From assembly GCA_002753135.1 (NCBI GenBank), contig PDZV01000022.1, positions 1 to 62,329 on the forward strand: a stretch of DNA of 62,329 nt, given 5' to 3'. The position numbers and the translations under genes were made by a program. Under the pieces are notes generated by a model. That model ran no database searches, was not told the origin of the DNA, and saw only the letters and a program-made list of their open reading frames with translations. The DNA comes from Magnetococcales bacterium WMHbinv6. GTDB taxonomy: Bacteria > Pseudomonadota > Magnetococcia > Magnetococcales > Magnetaquicoccaceae. This document shows, in pieces, positions 26,301 through 35,918 of this stretch (positions are counted from its first letter, which is position 1; each line of letters begins with the position of its first letter).

Positions 26301-26340
26301 CAAAAACGGGGTCCAAGAAAAGCACTTTTTCTGGACCCCG
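26301..26340 (-). terminator. Rho-independent terminator of the cytidylate-kinase-like gene
   Basis: A 9-bp stem CGGGGTCCA/TGGACCCCG is extended by GAAAA paired with TTTTC around a small bulge. On the minus strand it is followed by five T residues (26302-26306). It lies about 100 bases after the gene at 26435. The stem almost repeats the terminator at 41604-41640. Confidence 0.75.
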
Positions 26341-26434
26341 TCGCTAGGGCCTGATCTCATACGGCCCAACACCCCTTGATACGGCGTTGTTGGACCGATC
26401 TGCTGCTCACATCAATACGTTGACAAACCGTTTA

Positions 26435-27157
26435 TCACTCCGTTGGGGCAGGATTAGCCTCTGCTGCTTCAGCAATCTGAAAACCCGCCTCCTGCATGGC
26501 CATGACGATGATGCGAACCATCTGCTCTGGGGAGTAGAGATCGGAATTGATGACCAGATCATATCCCTGCACCGGAGAGGGAAACCGTTTGCTGACCTCT
26601 TCGTTAAATTTTTCCCGATCTTTGTTGACACGAAGAATCTCTTTTTCGGCGTCGGCCTTTTTCATTTGCTGGCTCTCCATCAAGCGGCGACTGCAGGCCC
26701 GCAGAGAACCATCCAAACGCACACGAAAAGCTGCCCGTTCCGGCAGCAACAGGTGGGCAGCCCGTCCGACAACCACGCCACCACCCGGTCCGATACCAAC
26801 GATCACTTTGGCCATGTAACGGAAATAGGCATCCTTGTTGGTGCTTTTTTTGGAGAAAAAAGCATGCACCATGTCATCCACCAGGGTGGTGACATGTTCA
26901 TCCAACCGTTCCAGCAAATGTTTATCCCCTTTGGCCTCTTTGCTGATGGCATCCAGCAGTTTACGATCATACATCGGCACGCCGAGACGTTCAGCCAAAA
27001 GGTTGGCGGTTTCCGTATCCGGCGTACCGAAATAACGGGACAAGGTTACCAGGGGTTTGCCAGGAATCGGTTTCCCCTTTTTTTGATTATCCACCGGATA
27101 CAATCCCGAACCGATGATCGATTGTACCAAGCCGAGCGAAGCTGCCTGTTTTGCCAT
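26435..27157 (-). CDS. Cytidylate kinase-like family protein
   Basis: A 240-residue protein of the Cytidylate_kin2 family. The phrase TLSRYFGTPDTETANLLAERLG, with SRYFG in place of a normal P-loop, starts the nucleotide fold at about residue 38; YDRKLLDAISKEA follows, then VVVGRAAHLLL and a lid-like RVNKDREKFN. Such proteins bind nucleotides but their substrate is not established; true CMP kinases carry a classical GxxxxGK loop. The start used is the ATG at 27157, preceded by GGGGAT; a longer frame to 27211 is possible. It follows ppk2 on the same strand by about 100 bases. Confidence 0.8.
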   Translation of the reverse strand: MAKQAASLGLVQSIIGSGLYPVDNQKKGKPIPGKPLVTLSRYFGTPDTETANLLAERLGVPMYDRKLLDAISKEAKGDKHLLERLDEHVTTLVDDMVHAFFSKKSTNKDAYFRYMAKVIVGIGPGGGVVVGRAAHLLLPERAAFRVRLDGSLRACSRRLMESQQMKKADAEKEILRVNKDREKFNEEVSKRFPSPVQGYDLVINSDLYSPEQMVRIIVMAMQEAGFQIAEAAEANPAPTE

Positions 27158-27259
27158 GAATTGATCCCCGTCTGATTTGCTACGCCATTCCTCCCAACGG
27201 TACCGGAACAAATAGTGCCCGCACCGTCAGCCCTGCTTTCTGTCACTTGTCAAGCGACA

Positions 27260-28186
27260 TTATTCGATACCGATCTCTTCCTGCACACTGCGAATGATCC
27301 GACGATCATATTCGAGCAGTTTGCGACTTTTTTCTTTGTAGTTCAGCTTGCTGAGAAAATAACGGATACTCTCCAAACGGGCCCGTTTTTTATCATCCGA
27401 TTTGATGATGGTCCATGGACAGTCGACCGTCGAGGTATAGAAAAAGGTATCCTCTTTGGCTTTGCTATACTCTTCCCACTTATCCTGAGACTCCCTGTCG
27501 ACCGGGCTTAATTTCCACTGTTTCAGCGGATCGGTCATCCGGCTGTTGAACCGGTACAACTGCTCCTGTTTGCTGACCGAAAAATAATATTTGAAAAGAA
27601 CAATCCCGGAATTGACCAACATTTTTTCAAATTCTGGCACCGAACGCAAAAATTCTTTCACTTCTGCTTCGCTGCAAAACCCCATCACCCGTTCCACCCC
27701 GGCGCGGTTATACCAACTGCGATCAAAGAGAACGATCTCTCCTGCCGACGGCAGATGATGCACATAGCGTTGAAAATACCACTGGGTGCGTTCTTTTTCG
27801 CTGGGTTTTTCCAGGGCAACCACCCGGCAACCCCGGGGATTTAAATGTTCGATAAAACGCTTGATGGTTCCCCCTTTACCGGAAGCGTCCCGCCCTTCAA
27901 AAAGGACGACAATCTTCAAACCGTTCTCTTTTACCCAATTCTGCATTTTAACCAACTCGATATGCAGCGGGGCGATCAATTGAAGATATTCTTCTTCTTT
28001 CAAGGCTTTAAGACGGGGAGAAACCGAACGACTCGCCCGCGAGGAACCCATTCCCAGAACAATTTCTTGGCGTGTTGCGCCCCCTTTTTTGTCGGACCGG
28101 TTGGCGACAGCGTCGCGTGGATGCGCCTGGCGTGCGGCCCCTTGGCTGGCAAAGGTCCCATCGCTGGAGCCCGAATGGTCCGACAT
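27260..28186 (-). CDS. ppk2: Polyphosphate kinase 2
   Basis: PPK2 transfers phosphate from polyphosphate to nucleotides (in this single-domain class typically NDP to NTP, or the reverse). It has 308 residues from the ATG with GGGAG upstream. A basic, disordered first 60 residues precede Walker A FEGRDASGKGG, then Walker B VLFDRSWYNRAG and the lid phrase PLKQWKLSPVDRES. A frame open to 28312 would add 42 residues with no family support. A CHAD-domain protein, a polyphosphate-binding family, is encoded at 52214. Confidence 0.93.
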   Translation of the reverse strand: MSDHSGSSDGTFASQGAARQAHPRDAVANRSDKKGGATRQEIVLGMGSSRASRSVSPRLKALKEEEYLQLIAPLHIELVKMQNWVKENGLKIVVLFEGRDASGKGGTIKRFIEHLNPRGCRVVALEKPSEKERTQWYFQRYVHHLPSAGEIVLFDRSWYNRAGVERVMGFCSEAEVKEFLRSVPEFEKMLVNSGIVLFKYYFSVSKQEQLYRFNSRMTDPLKQWKLSPVDRESQDKWEEYSKAKEDTFFYTSTVDCPWTIIKSDDKKRARLESIRYFLSKLNYKEKSRKLLEYDRRIIRSVQEEIGIE

Positions 28187-28312
28187 GCCGATCTCCCGGA
28201 TTGGAAAGGTATAATAACGTAAGCTATCGATTTGCATACAACAGGCAATATTCCCCCAGCCTCCAAAAAAGCTTCCCAAGGATAGAGGATCAGGTACTTT
28301 TTGTCTACTCAA

Positions 28313-30391
28313 TTATTCTTTGGGCTGATTTTTCTGCATGAATACAACAAAGTCGGCAGGAGGAAGGGGGCGACTGTAATAGTAGCCCTGAATTTCGTCG
28401 CACTGTTCCTGACGCAGAAAAGCCAATTGTTCAGCGGTTTCCACCCCTTCGGCGATGACAGTCAAACCCAGACTGTGGGCCAGGCTGATCACGGCGCGGA
28501 TAATGGATGCATCATCGGCATCCTTGGTGCAGTTGCGCACAAAAGATTGATCAATTTTCAGCGTATTGATCGGAAAACGCTTCAAATAGCTCAAAGAAGA
28601 AAAGCCGGTGCCAAAATCATCGATGGCCAGTTTGATATGGGCGTCAGACAACATTTTTAATATTGCAAAGGTATTACCGACTTCACCCATGGCAATACTT
28701 TCGGTCAATTCCAGCTCCACCCACTGGGGATCCAGCCCGGAGGTGCTGAGTACGGCGTTGACGGTATCGATAAAGTCAGGTTGCTTGAACTGAATGCCAG
28801 AGAGATTGACCGCCAGACGAATCGGTGTCAGACCGCTATCCCACCAGGATTTTGCCTGTTGACAAACCCAATTCAAAGCCCAGGTGCCCATGGGCACGAT
28901 CAAGCCGATCTCTTCGGCCAGGGGAATGAATTGGGCTGGCGAAACCATCCCCTCTTGCGGACGTTGCCAGCGGATCAAGGCTTCCGCACCGATCAGACGA
29001 CCGCTGCGCGCATCCATTTGCGGCTGAAAAAACATAAGAAATTCATCACGTTCTAACGCATTGCGCAGATTGCTTTCCATGACCATCCGCGCCATGGAAA
29101 AGGTGTTTAACGAGTTGCGATAAAATTGAAAATTGTTGCGTCCCTGTTCTTTGGCATGATAGAGCGCGGCGTCGGCATTTTTCATCAAGGTTTGCACATC
29201 TTCACCATCCAGCGGAGAGATGCCGATACCAACGCTGACCCCGACATAATATTCCATGCTGTCGATAATGAAGGGCTTGGCAAAGCGGTCCAGAATATTT
29301 TTTGACACCTGGGCCGCTTCCTGGGTGTGCGACAGTTTGGACAAAATAATGCCAAACTCATCCCCTCCCAACCGTCCCAAGGCATCGGAGCCGATCAAAT
29401 GGGCGTTGGCACTTAAAACATCGGATAACCGCTCACTGACCTGGACCAGCAGGCGATCCCCAACATCGTGGCCCATGCTGTCGTTGATCACTTTGAAACG
29501 GTCCAAATCCAACAACAAAATCGCCACCATGCCATCCCGACTGAGAGAATCGTTCAAGGCATAGGATAACCGTTCCTGAAAAAGATGGCGGTTGGGCAAA
29601 TCGGTCAGGGTATCATGGCCCAACAGGTGCAACAGACTCTCTTCCGACTCCTTGAGAGCGGTAAGATCAGAAAAAACCCCTACATAGTTGCGAATGGAAC
29701 CTTCCGGCCCAAGAATGGCGCTGATGGTCAACCATTGCAGATATTCGGTGCCATCCTTGCGGCGACTCCAGAACTCTCCCTGCCAACGACCACTTTCTGT
29801 CAGAGTTTCCCAGAATTTACTATAAAAATTTTTGTCGTGCCGTTCGGACTGAATCAGCTTCATGCTGTTGCCGAGGGCATCTTCGGCGTTATAACCGGTG
29901 ATGCGGGTAAAGGCCGGATTGATGGATTGCACAATGGCCTCTGGATCGGTGACCACAATGCCATCGTTGGTATTATCAAATACGCTGGAAGCGAGATAGA
30001 GTTTGCGCTCTGCCTCCTGATCTTTCAACAAATAGCTTACCCGGTTGCGCAAAATCGCCCAATGCACCGGTTTGGTGATAAAATCGACCGCACCCACCGT
30101 ATAGGCCCGGTCCACAGAATCATCATCATTGAGACCGGTGATCATCAACACCGGAATGTGGCTGGTGTCAGGGCGCTTTTTTAATGCGGAACAGGCGTCG
30201 AAACCATTGAGTACCGGCATGTTGGCATCCATCAGCACAATGTCGGGCAAGCGCTTCTCGATGGCGGCCAATGCCTCGGCACCATTGGTGAATTTGACGA
30301 CTTCATAGCCGCATTTTTCCAGAAAACGACCCAGCATCAAGCGTGTTACGCCATCATCATCGACGACAAAGATAACAGGCGTATGCTTCAT
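28313..30391 (-). CDS. Response regulator with PAS, GGDEF and EAL domains
   Basis: A 692-residue cyclic-di-GMP enzyme with phosphorylation control. The receiver domain is N-terminal (Asp55 in IVLMDANMP), then a PAS/PAC (about 135-255), then a diguanylate cyclase with an intact GGDEF near 342, then an EAL phosphodiesterase (GAEALIRW near 468, with the later ELTES, DDFGTG and KIDQSFV motifs intact). The inhibitory RxxD site before GGDEF is not apparent. Both activities may therefore be present. The ATG overlaps the stop of the phosphoesterase gene by four bases, so the two are cotranscribed. Confidence 0.92.
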   Translation of the reverse strand: MKHTPVIFVVDDDGVTRLMLGRFLEKCGYEVVKFTNGAEALAAIEKRLPDIVLMDANMPVLNGFDACSALKKRPDTSHIPVLMITGLNDDDSVDRAYTVGAVDFITKPVHWAILRNRVSYLLKDQEAERKLYLASSVFDNTNDGIVVTDPEAIVQSINPAFTRITGYNAEDALGNSMKLIQSERHDKNFYSKFWETLTESGRWQGEFWSRRKDGTEYLQWLTISAILGPEGSIRNYVGVFSDLTALKESEESLLHLLGHDTLTDLPNRHLFQERLSYALNDSLSRDGMVAILLLDLDRFKVINDSMGHDVGDRLLVQVSERLSDVLSANAHLIGSDALGRLGGDEFGIILSKLSHTQEAAQVSKNILDRFAKPFIIDSMEYYVGVSVGIGISPLDGEDVQTLMKNADAALYHAKEQGRNNFQFYRNSLNTFSMARMVMESNLRNALERDEFLMFFQPQMDARSGRLIGAEALIRWQRPQEGMVSPAQFIPLAEEIGLIVPMGTWALNWVCQQAKSWWDSGLTPIRLAVNLSGIQFKQPDFIDTVNAVLSTSGLDPQWVELELTESIAMGEVGNTFAILKMLSDAHIKLAIDDFGTGFSSLSYLKRFPINTLKIDQSFVRNCTKDADDASIIRAVISLAHSLGLTVIAEGVETAEQLAFLRQEQCDEIQGYYYSRPLPPADFVVFMQKNQPKE

Positions 30392-30879
30392 GACAGGGTT
30401 ATCAGTTCCGACTGGGAAGTGAGTGTATCATAAATCATGATGGTTGCCGTTTTTCCAAATCCGTGGGCTGTGCCGGGGTTCAATATTCGCGTCCTTCCCT
30501 CCTGGCGGTCTTCTGCCCTGTGGGTGTGGCCGTAAATTACCAGATCATAGGTTTGACTGCACGACAAAGCCTGCAGCAAAGCAGGTTCGGTGCCATGATA
30601 AACAACTGCCCGCTTTTCGTCGGGCAGATCCAGTTCCAACAAATCACCTTTGAGAGTTGCCCCTAATTTTTCTGCAGCTTTGAGCAGCCCTATCCGTTCC
30701 CCGTCATTGTTGCCATAGACGACAAAGAGCGTCAATCCTTCCAGACAGCGCAAGGCTGGCGGACTGACAATATCACCAGCATGAACCACCCAATCGACCC
30801 CTCGTGCGCGAAAAATGCGCGCTGCTTGCTCGATATGGGTAATGTGATCGTGTGAGTCAGAAATCAATCCCAATCGCAT
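30388..30879 (-). CDS. YfcE/MJ0936-type metallophosphoesterase
   Basis: A 163-residue phosphodiesterase of the calcineurin-like superfamily. It has the metal ligands of the family: SDSHDH at 7-12, HAGDIV, GNNDGE and GHTHRAE, plus NPGTAH near the end. The start is the ATG at 30879, close before the first motif; the open frame to 30960 only adds unlike residues. It is upstream of, and overlaps, the c-di-GMP response regulator. Related enzymes hydrolyse small phosphodiesters such as cAMP analogues in vitro; the natural substrate is unknown. Confidence 0.88.
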   Translation of the reverse strand: MRLGLISDSHDHITHIEQAARIFRARGVDWVVHAGDIVSPPALRCLEGLTLFVVYGNNDGERIGLLKAAEKLGATLKGDLLELDLPDEKRAVVYHGTEPALLQALSCSQTYDLVIYGHTHRAEDRQEGRTRILNPGTAHGFGKTATIMIYDTLTSQSELITLS

Positions 30880-31148
30880 GGGTTTTGTTTCTCCCTTTTC
30901 TTGCCCAGAAAATTGCCACCAAGCCGGCACCTGGCCGACCCAAGCCGCCGCTCCCTGCACGCCGGCCAGTATACCCGTATCTTATGGAGCAAGAAAAGTG
31001 CAACCGATCATGAGGAATCAGGTATGCTATTTACAAAACAGGGCTGTTGCTGGCAGAATAGGCCATTACGTAAAAGAAAGCAAAAGGGTTTCTGCGTTGG
31101 GTTGCAAAATTTGCAGGATAATGCCAATCATCCACCAAGGTTCTTCAT

Positions 31149-32639
31149 ATGACGAGCAAATCCGGTGATCCCATCATCGAACTGCGCGGCCACCTGCTGC
31201 AGAATATTTTTCACCGCATCACCCTGACCGAACAAAATTTTCTTGCGCAAATGAGCAGCAGAACCGATTTTAACGCCATGGTTCAGGTTCGTTTGATGCA
31301 GGGAGTTGCCTCGCTGGTCCGCCTGCTGTTGTCGATACTGCAGACACTCTCTCTGGTCAAAACCCTTTTTGGTGTCCGTGACGAAGCCACGCTTCGTTTT
31401 TTCAAAGATCACGTCGAGTTGAACGTGCAACCGATTCGTTTCTGGGTGGCCGGGCAAAATGGTGAACAGAGCGAATTAAGTTGGCAACATACCGGAATAC
31501 ACGGCAAACGAAGAACTTTTTTGTTTGTCTTCAAGCGCTGCCATCTCTATTTAACCCAAGAGGACGAAGAGGCCCGCGTGGTGGATCTGGGCCCCATGCC
31601 AGAGGCGGCATTTCATGATCTGCTCAACCGTTTGCAGGCCTTTGCCTCCTCTTCGTCCATTCGGCGGCAGATCGCGGCCAATCCCTACCGTTTTCAGGCA
31701 GAGGGGATGCAACGTTTGGCCGTTGCCATTGCCTTGCTCCTTTTTTCTTTGGGCACAGGTTTGCTGGCCATCGCCTATGGACCTCAATTGTTGCACCTGT
31801 TTTCTCCAGAAATAACAGAAAACAAGGAAGAACAATCCGCTCTTTCTGCAACCGCTACAGAAACGCCTTCTGGAACAGAAAGCAAACCCGACATTGCTGA
31901 TGATCTGGCATTTTTACTGGCTAAAGAATTAAAATATCGAGATATTCTTAACAATGACCCCAATAACGTCGAAGCCAGAGAAGGATTGGCATTGCTGGCC
32001 GAACAGTATGTCAGCCTGGCACGCAAGGCGATAGAGGAGAGACAACTGGCCCGTGCCGAAGAGTTGGTTGGACGGGCAGAACAGATCGATCCGGACCTCT
32101 CCTCCATACCACCAGTCAAGGACAAAATTCGCCGACTGCGCGATGAGTTGCAGGTGGACAAAAACAAGAGCAAAGAGACCGCCGGCCGCAGTCCGACTGC
32201 CAGCAAACCACAACTGCCTGTGGATAACAAAAAATTCAGTTATCTGGTGGATAATGGCGACGGCACCATCACCGATACCCGTGCCGGTTTGGTGGTGGTC
32301 AAAACATCGTGTCTGGATCAGGATCCCTGGGAACAATCGGTCGCCATGGTCACCCGTTTGGGTGATGGTCAGTGTGGCCTGGCCGATGATTCCGCCCCTG
32401 GTGACTGGCGTTTGCCAAACAAAGAGGAACTGATAAGCTTGTTGGAATGGGAAAAGAGCGGCCTCTTTTCCGTTGCACGCGGCCGCAGCTATTGGTCTGG
32501 AACCACCCATTTCGGTGATGAAGCCTTGGCCTGGTATGTCGATGTCAAAAGTGGCTATGTGGATTATGGGGCAAAACAACAGCAGCGGCACCACGTCTGG
32601 CCGGTACGCAATGAAGCACCAGCGGCTGGACACCAATAA
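31149..32639 (+). CDS. Membrane protein with C-terminal DUF1566 (Lcl-type) domain
   Basis: A 496-residue protein. The N-terminal 190 residues are cytoplasmic and not recognised. One membrane helix lies at about 196-217 (AVAIALLLFSLGTGLLAIA). A tetratricopeptide-like helical stretch follows (NVEAREGLALLAEQYVSLARKA), then the DUF1566 domain from about 360: GTITDTRAGLVV, DWRLPNKEELISLL, SYWSGTT and the closing HHVWPVRN. DUF1566 has a C-type-lectin-like fold and is often a ligand-binding module. An AAGG site lies eight bases before the ATG. It precedes an FGE-like protein with the same kind of fold. Confidence 0.75.
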   Translation: MTSKSGDPIIELRGHLLQNIFHRITLTEQNFLAQMSSRTDFNAMVQVRLMQGVASLVRLLLSILQTLSLVKTLFGVRDEATLRFFKDHVELNVQPIRFWVAGQNGEQSELSWQHTGIHGKRRTFLFVFKRCHLYLTQEDEEARVVDLGPMPEAAFHDLLNRLQAFASSSSIRRQIAANPYRFQAEGMQRLAVAIALLLFSLGTGLLAIAYGPQLLHLFSPEITENKEEQSALSATATETPSGTESKPDIADDLAFLLAKELKYRDILNNDPNNVEAREGLALLAEQYVSLARKAIEERQLARAEELVGRAEQIDPDLSSIPPVKDKIRRLRDELQVDKNKSKETAGRSPTASKPQLPVDNKKFSYLVDNGDGTITDTRAGLVVVKTSCLDQDPWEQSVAMVTRLGDGQCGLADDSAPGDWRLPNKEELISLLEWEKSGLFSVARGRSYWSGTTHFGDEALAWYVDVKSGYVDYGAKQQQRHHVWPVRNEAPAAGHQ

Positions 32640-32751
32640 CCCGTTGTGTTCATGTTCGTATCCGTTTATTGTGGTAGGCGGGTAAGCAATCGCATCAAAA
32701 CGGATGGACAGGCGTCCGTCTTCAGCGCAATCGTTTCAGGAGGTGTGACAG

Positions 32752-33711
32752 ATGGCGGTCCTCGTCAATTCATCTTCGGATAAATTATTACAATATCGAG
32801 CTATTGTCCGGGTTGTCTCCAAAAGTCATGGCGGAGTCATGCCCAATCAGGTCCGACTGATTCTGCAATCAGAGGCAGAAGCACTGGATTTGGACCCGAT
32901 GGATGTGCGGCGCATCTTGGGTATGTACAGTTTTTCGCAGGACTCATGGGATCGCTGGGTATCCGTTGGCGAAGGCAAATTTCCCCGTTGGCGGGTGATG
33001 CCCAATCAACCGGAATTAGGCACCTTCTGGCGCGATTTGCGTACCAATATGGAGTTTGTCTGGGTTCCGGGTGGTGAGTATGAGATGGGCAATCTGTTTG
33101 GAGGCGGTTTTGCCAACGAAAAACCGGTGCATGAAGTTTCGTTGCAAGGGTTCTGGTTGGGCCGCTTTCCGGTAATTCAGGAGGAGTGGATAGCCTTGAT
33201 GGGCGAAAAACCGCCCGCTTATCGCGAGGGTGCCCGCTTGCCGGTGGAACAGGTCTCCTGGGAGGATGCCCAAACCTTCATCGAAAAAATGAACGCCGAG
33301 GAAGAGGGTCGCTTTCGCCTGCCGACCGAAGCAGAGTGGGAGTATGCCGCCCGCAGCGGCGGCAAAAAAGAGGCCTTTGCCGGCGGCAAAGAGGTGGATG
33401 AGGTTGCGTGGCACAGTGGAAACAGTGGCGGAGAGTCGCATCCGGTTGGTAGCAAGGAGGCCAATGGCTTGGGGCTGTTTGACATGTGTGGCAACGTCTT
33501 GGAATGGTGTTCGGATTGGTTTGACGAAAACAGCTATCCCAAAACCCCGGTGGCCAATCCGAAAGGCCCGGCCAAAGGCACCTATCGGGTTTTACGCGGT
33601 GGCAGTTGGGACAGTGCCCCCAATTATGTACGCACCACAGCCCGCAATTATTGGGAGCCGGACAACCGCGATTTTTATACCGGTTTTCGTGTAGTGCGCA
33701 ACAGTGCCTGA
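32752..33711 (+). CDS. Formylglycine-generating-enzyme-like (SUMF1/FGE-sulfatase) protein
   Basis: A 319-residue protein. Residues 1-85 form an unrecognised helical domain (about 1-65) plus linker; the FGE-sulfatase domain follows: FVWVPGGEYEMG, PVEQVSWEDAQTFI, FRLPTEAEWEYAAR, FDMCGNVLEWCSDWF and the closing RVLRGGSW...GFRVVRNS. The cysteine pair used by formylglycine-generating enzymes near the C-terminus is absent (DSAPNYVRTTARNY), so sulfatase activation is unlikely; this is a binding or structural variant. AGGAGG lies upstream of the ATG. It forms part of a set with the DUF1566 protein and following signal-transduction genes. Confidence 0.85.
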   Translation: MAVLVNSSSDKLLQYRAIVRVVSKSHGGVMPNQVRLILQSEAEALDLDPMDVRRILGMYSFSQDSWDRWVSVGEGKFPRWRVMPNQPELGTFWRDLRTNMEFVWVPGGEYEMGNLFGGGFANEKPVHEVSLQGFWLGRFPVIQEEWIALMGEKPPAYREGARLPVEQVSWEDAQTFIEKMNAEEEGRFRLPTEAEWEYAARSGGKKEAFAGGKEVDEVAWHSGNSGGESHPVGSKEANGLGLFDMCGNVLEWCSDWFDENSYPKTPVANPKGPAKGTYRVLRGGSWDSAPNYVRTTARNYWEPDNRDFYTGFRVVRNSA

Positions 33712-33864
33712 TGGCGGTGGCAGCAGGCAGCCTTTGTGCAACCACTTGCAGAGAAGGCTGGCAAAGGGTAGCCTATCCGGCAAGAAGAGATGGGGCGGTA
33801 TTCGACCGTAGATAAGGATTTTGATGCGCTGCAAGCGCCTCCAATTGTGGCGGGCCAATACGTT

Positions 33865-34911
33865 ATGAAGAGTACAATCCTGCTGGTTGATGACGAGGAT
33901 GCCAATCTGGAAATCCTGAACGGGTTGCTGAAGGATGAGTATGCGCTGCTGAGCGCCAAGAATGGCCCAAAAGCGTTATCTCTGGCAAAACAACAACCCG
34001 ATTTGATTTTGTTGGACATCATGATGCCCGGCATGGATGGCTATGAGGTCTGTCGGCGTCTGAAAGCCAATGAGCAAACCAAAGATATCCCGATCATCTT
34101 CATTGCCTCCAAACGTGAGATGACCGAAGAGCTGGACGGTCTGCAACTCGGTGCCGCCGATTATATCGCCAAACCGCTCACCCCGATGGAAGTCAAAGCC
34201 CGTGTCAAAGCCTACATCGCCCTGCGGGCCATCGACAAACCGGATGATACGGTAAGCGGTTGCCCCACCTGCCGCAGTCTGGTCACACAACTGGATGCTA
34301 TGGTCCACTCTGCCGATGCCCTGATGAAAGAGGGTACCCTCACTCCAGAACAAAAAAAGGGCCTTTCGGCCATTCGCAATCAGGGTTTCCACTCCTTGAG
34401 CATGGTACAGTTATCTTTGCATATAGCCGCCATCGAACAAGGTAAATTTGTCCTGAAAAGCAGCAACGTTGATCTGCTTTCCTTGCTGCGCAATATTCGC
34501 AGTCACTATGAAACCATTTTGCGCAACAAAAAGATTTCGCTAAAAATTCAACTTCAGAACCAATCAGATGCTGAACAGAACTCCTTTTTGGTGCGTGGGG
34601 ATAAACTGTTAACCTATGCCTTATTGGCCAATCTGTTGGAACGGGCGCTGGAGGCTTCACCGCCGGAACAAAACATTACCGTTTCCATGGAAGAGTCCGG
34701 CAAAAATGCCATTGTCCGCGTTTGTGACATGGGCTGCGTGGCGGCAGATATTCGGGAACGGTTTTTTGATAAAGATGTCAAGGTGGCCTATCAAGCCAAG
34801 CTGGTTACCGAGATTCAAAGCGGTCGCATTCGCATGCGCACGGATGAAGTCAAAGGAACAGAAATTGTCTTTTCCATGCCGAGAGGCGAAGGGGACAAAC
34901 AGAGCAACTAG
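33865..34911 (+). CDS. Response regulator fused to a degenerate histidine-kinase-like ATPase
   Basis: A 348-residue protein. The receiver domain is N-terminal (ILLVDDEDANLEIL; acceptor Asp in LILLDIMMPGMDGYE near residue 53). A linker with CPTC follows, then a dimerisation-like helix (HSLSMVQLSLHIAAIEQ) and an HATPase-like region (TYALLANLLERALEASP as an N-box equivalent, VRVCDMG as G1). A phosphoacceptor HE motif is not seen, so ATP-dependent signalling or protein binding may be its output. The start is uncertain: ATG 33865 places the receiver correctly; ATG 33790 is also in frame. Next in line with two further signalling genes. Confidence 0.7.
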   Translation: MKSTILLVDDEDANLEILNGLLKDEYALLSAKNGPKALSLAKQQPDLILLDIMMPGMDGYEVCRRLKANEQTKDIPIIFIASKREMTEELDGLQLGAADYIAKPLTPMEVKARVKAYIALRAIDKPDDTVSGCPTCRSLVTQLDAMVHSADALMKEGTLTPEQKKGLSAIRNQGFHSLSMVQLSLHIAAIEQGKFVLKSSNVDLLSLLRNIRSHYETILRNKKISLKIQLQNQSDAEQNSFLVRGDKLLTYALLANLLERALEASPPEQNITVSMEESGKNAIVRVCDMGCVAADIRERFFDKDVKVAYQAKLVTEIQSGRIRMRTDEVKGTEIVFSMPRGEGDKQSN

Positions 34912-35107
34912 GATCTGTTCTCAATTCGAGGCCAATAGCCCTTCAGACAAGGTGCCAGGACCGCGAGCAGCGCAGTATACCACCTGTATGTGAGCAGCGG
35001 TGCGGCCCGGTAAGGCTATAGCAAGGGATTTTGGGCCAAACGAGAACAGGCACCAGGATCGTGCCAACCCAATCAGGCTGAATAATCAGGCAGTTGTGGA
35101 ATCATTT

Positions 35108-35878
35108 ATGAACAAGGATAAAATACTCGTTGTCGATGATGAACAGCTCATCTTTGACTCCATTGATGACACACTCGGGGATCACTATCAGCTTTTTCAT
35201 GCGCAGAATGGCGAAATTGGCCTGCAAATGTTGCAAGATGTCAAACCCATTCTGGTGATCCTGGACATTCGCATGCCGGTGATGGATGGTTTTGAGTTTT
35301 TGAAACGGGTTGGCGTGGCCATTGATGATCCCTATGCCATCATTGTTCTTTCCGGGCATGCTGCCGGTGCCGACATCGGCGCTTGTTACGAAATGGGGGT
35401 TACGGCCTTTTTGCGCAAACCCTTCAATGTCTTTGAGTTGAAAGGTTTGGCCAAACAGTGCATCAGTGCCAAAAAGCAGTATCAGGCACTGTTGCAGGAG
35501 CGGCAGACACTGCGCGCCTTTTTTGATTATTCGATGGATATGATTGCCGTATTGGACAAGGATTTCAAGGTTGTCGATGTCAACCCGGCGGCAGAACTGC
35601 TGTTCGGTTATGATAAAACCCAGTTGCAGGGTATGGCCTTGCAGAATCTGTTGCCAGTTGCAGAGCAAGTCGAGGCGGTGGAGAGATTTTTAACCACAGC
35701 AGACACTTTTCCCGATCAACTGACCATTCAACCGCAGGGCTGTGAACCGGTACAGGTGGTTTTGAAACTGGCCATTCTGCATGACGAAGCGGGCAATCCG
35801 ATTGAGGCGGTCATGGATGAGTCCAATCGGCTGGTCTGGTCTACTGCCAGCCTGTTGCTGACCCGCCCTTCGCTGTAA
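35108..35878 (+). CDS. Response regulator with PAS domain
   Basis: A 256-residue protein. The receiver domain occupies about 1-120 (ILVVDDEQLIFDSI; acceptor in VILDIRMPVMDGFEF near 57; FLRKPF switch region). A PAS domain follows (about 135-245: FDYSMDMIAVLDKDFKVVDVNPAA). No enzymatic output is present, so it probably acts as a single-step adaptor for the kinase that follows. The start is the ATG at 35108; the open frame extends 36 codons further without support. It sits 40 bases before the sensor kinase gene. Confidence 0.8.
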   Translation: MNKDKILVVDDEQLIFDSIDDTLGDHYQLFHAQNGEIGLQMLQDVKPILVILDIRMPVMDGFEFLKRVGVAIDDPYAIIVLSGHAAGADIGACYEMGVTAFLRKPFNVFELKGLAKQCISAKKQYQALLQERQTLRAFFDYSMDMIAVLDKDFKVVDVNPAAELLFGYDKTQLQGMALQNLLPVAEQVEAVERFLTTADTFPDQLTIQPQGCEPVQVVLKLAILHDEAGNPIEAVMDESNRLVWSTASLLLTRPSL

Positions 35879-35918
35879 ACATATTTTTTTCCATCCCGAT
35901 CACTTGCGAGCGGCCTTC

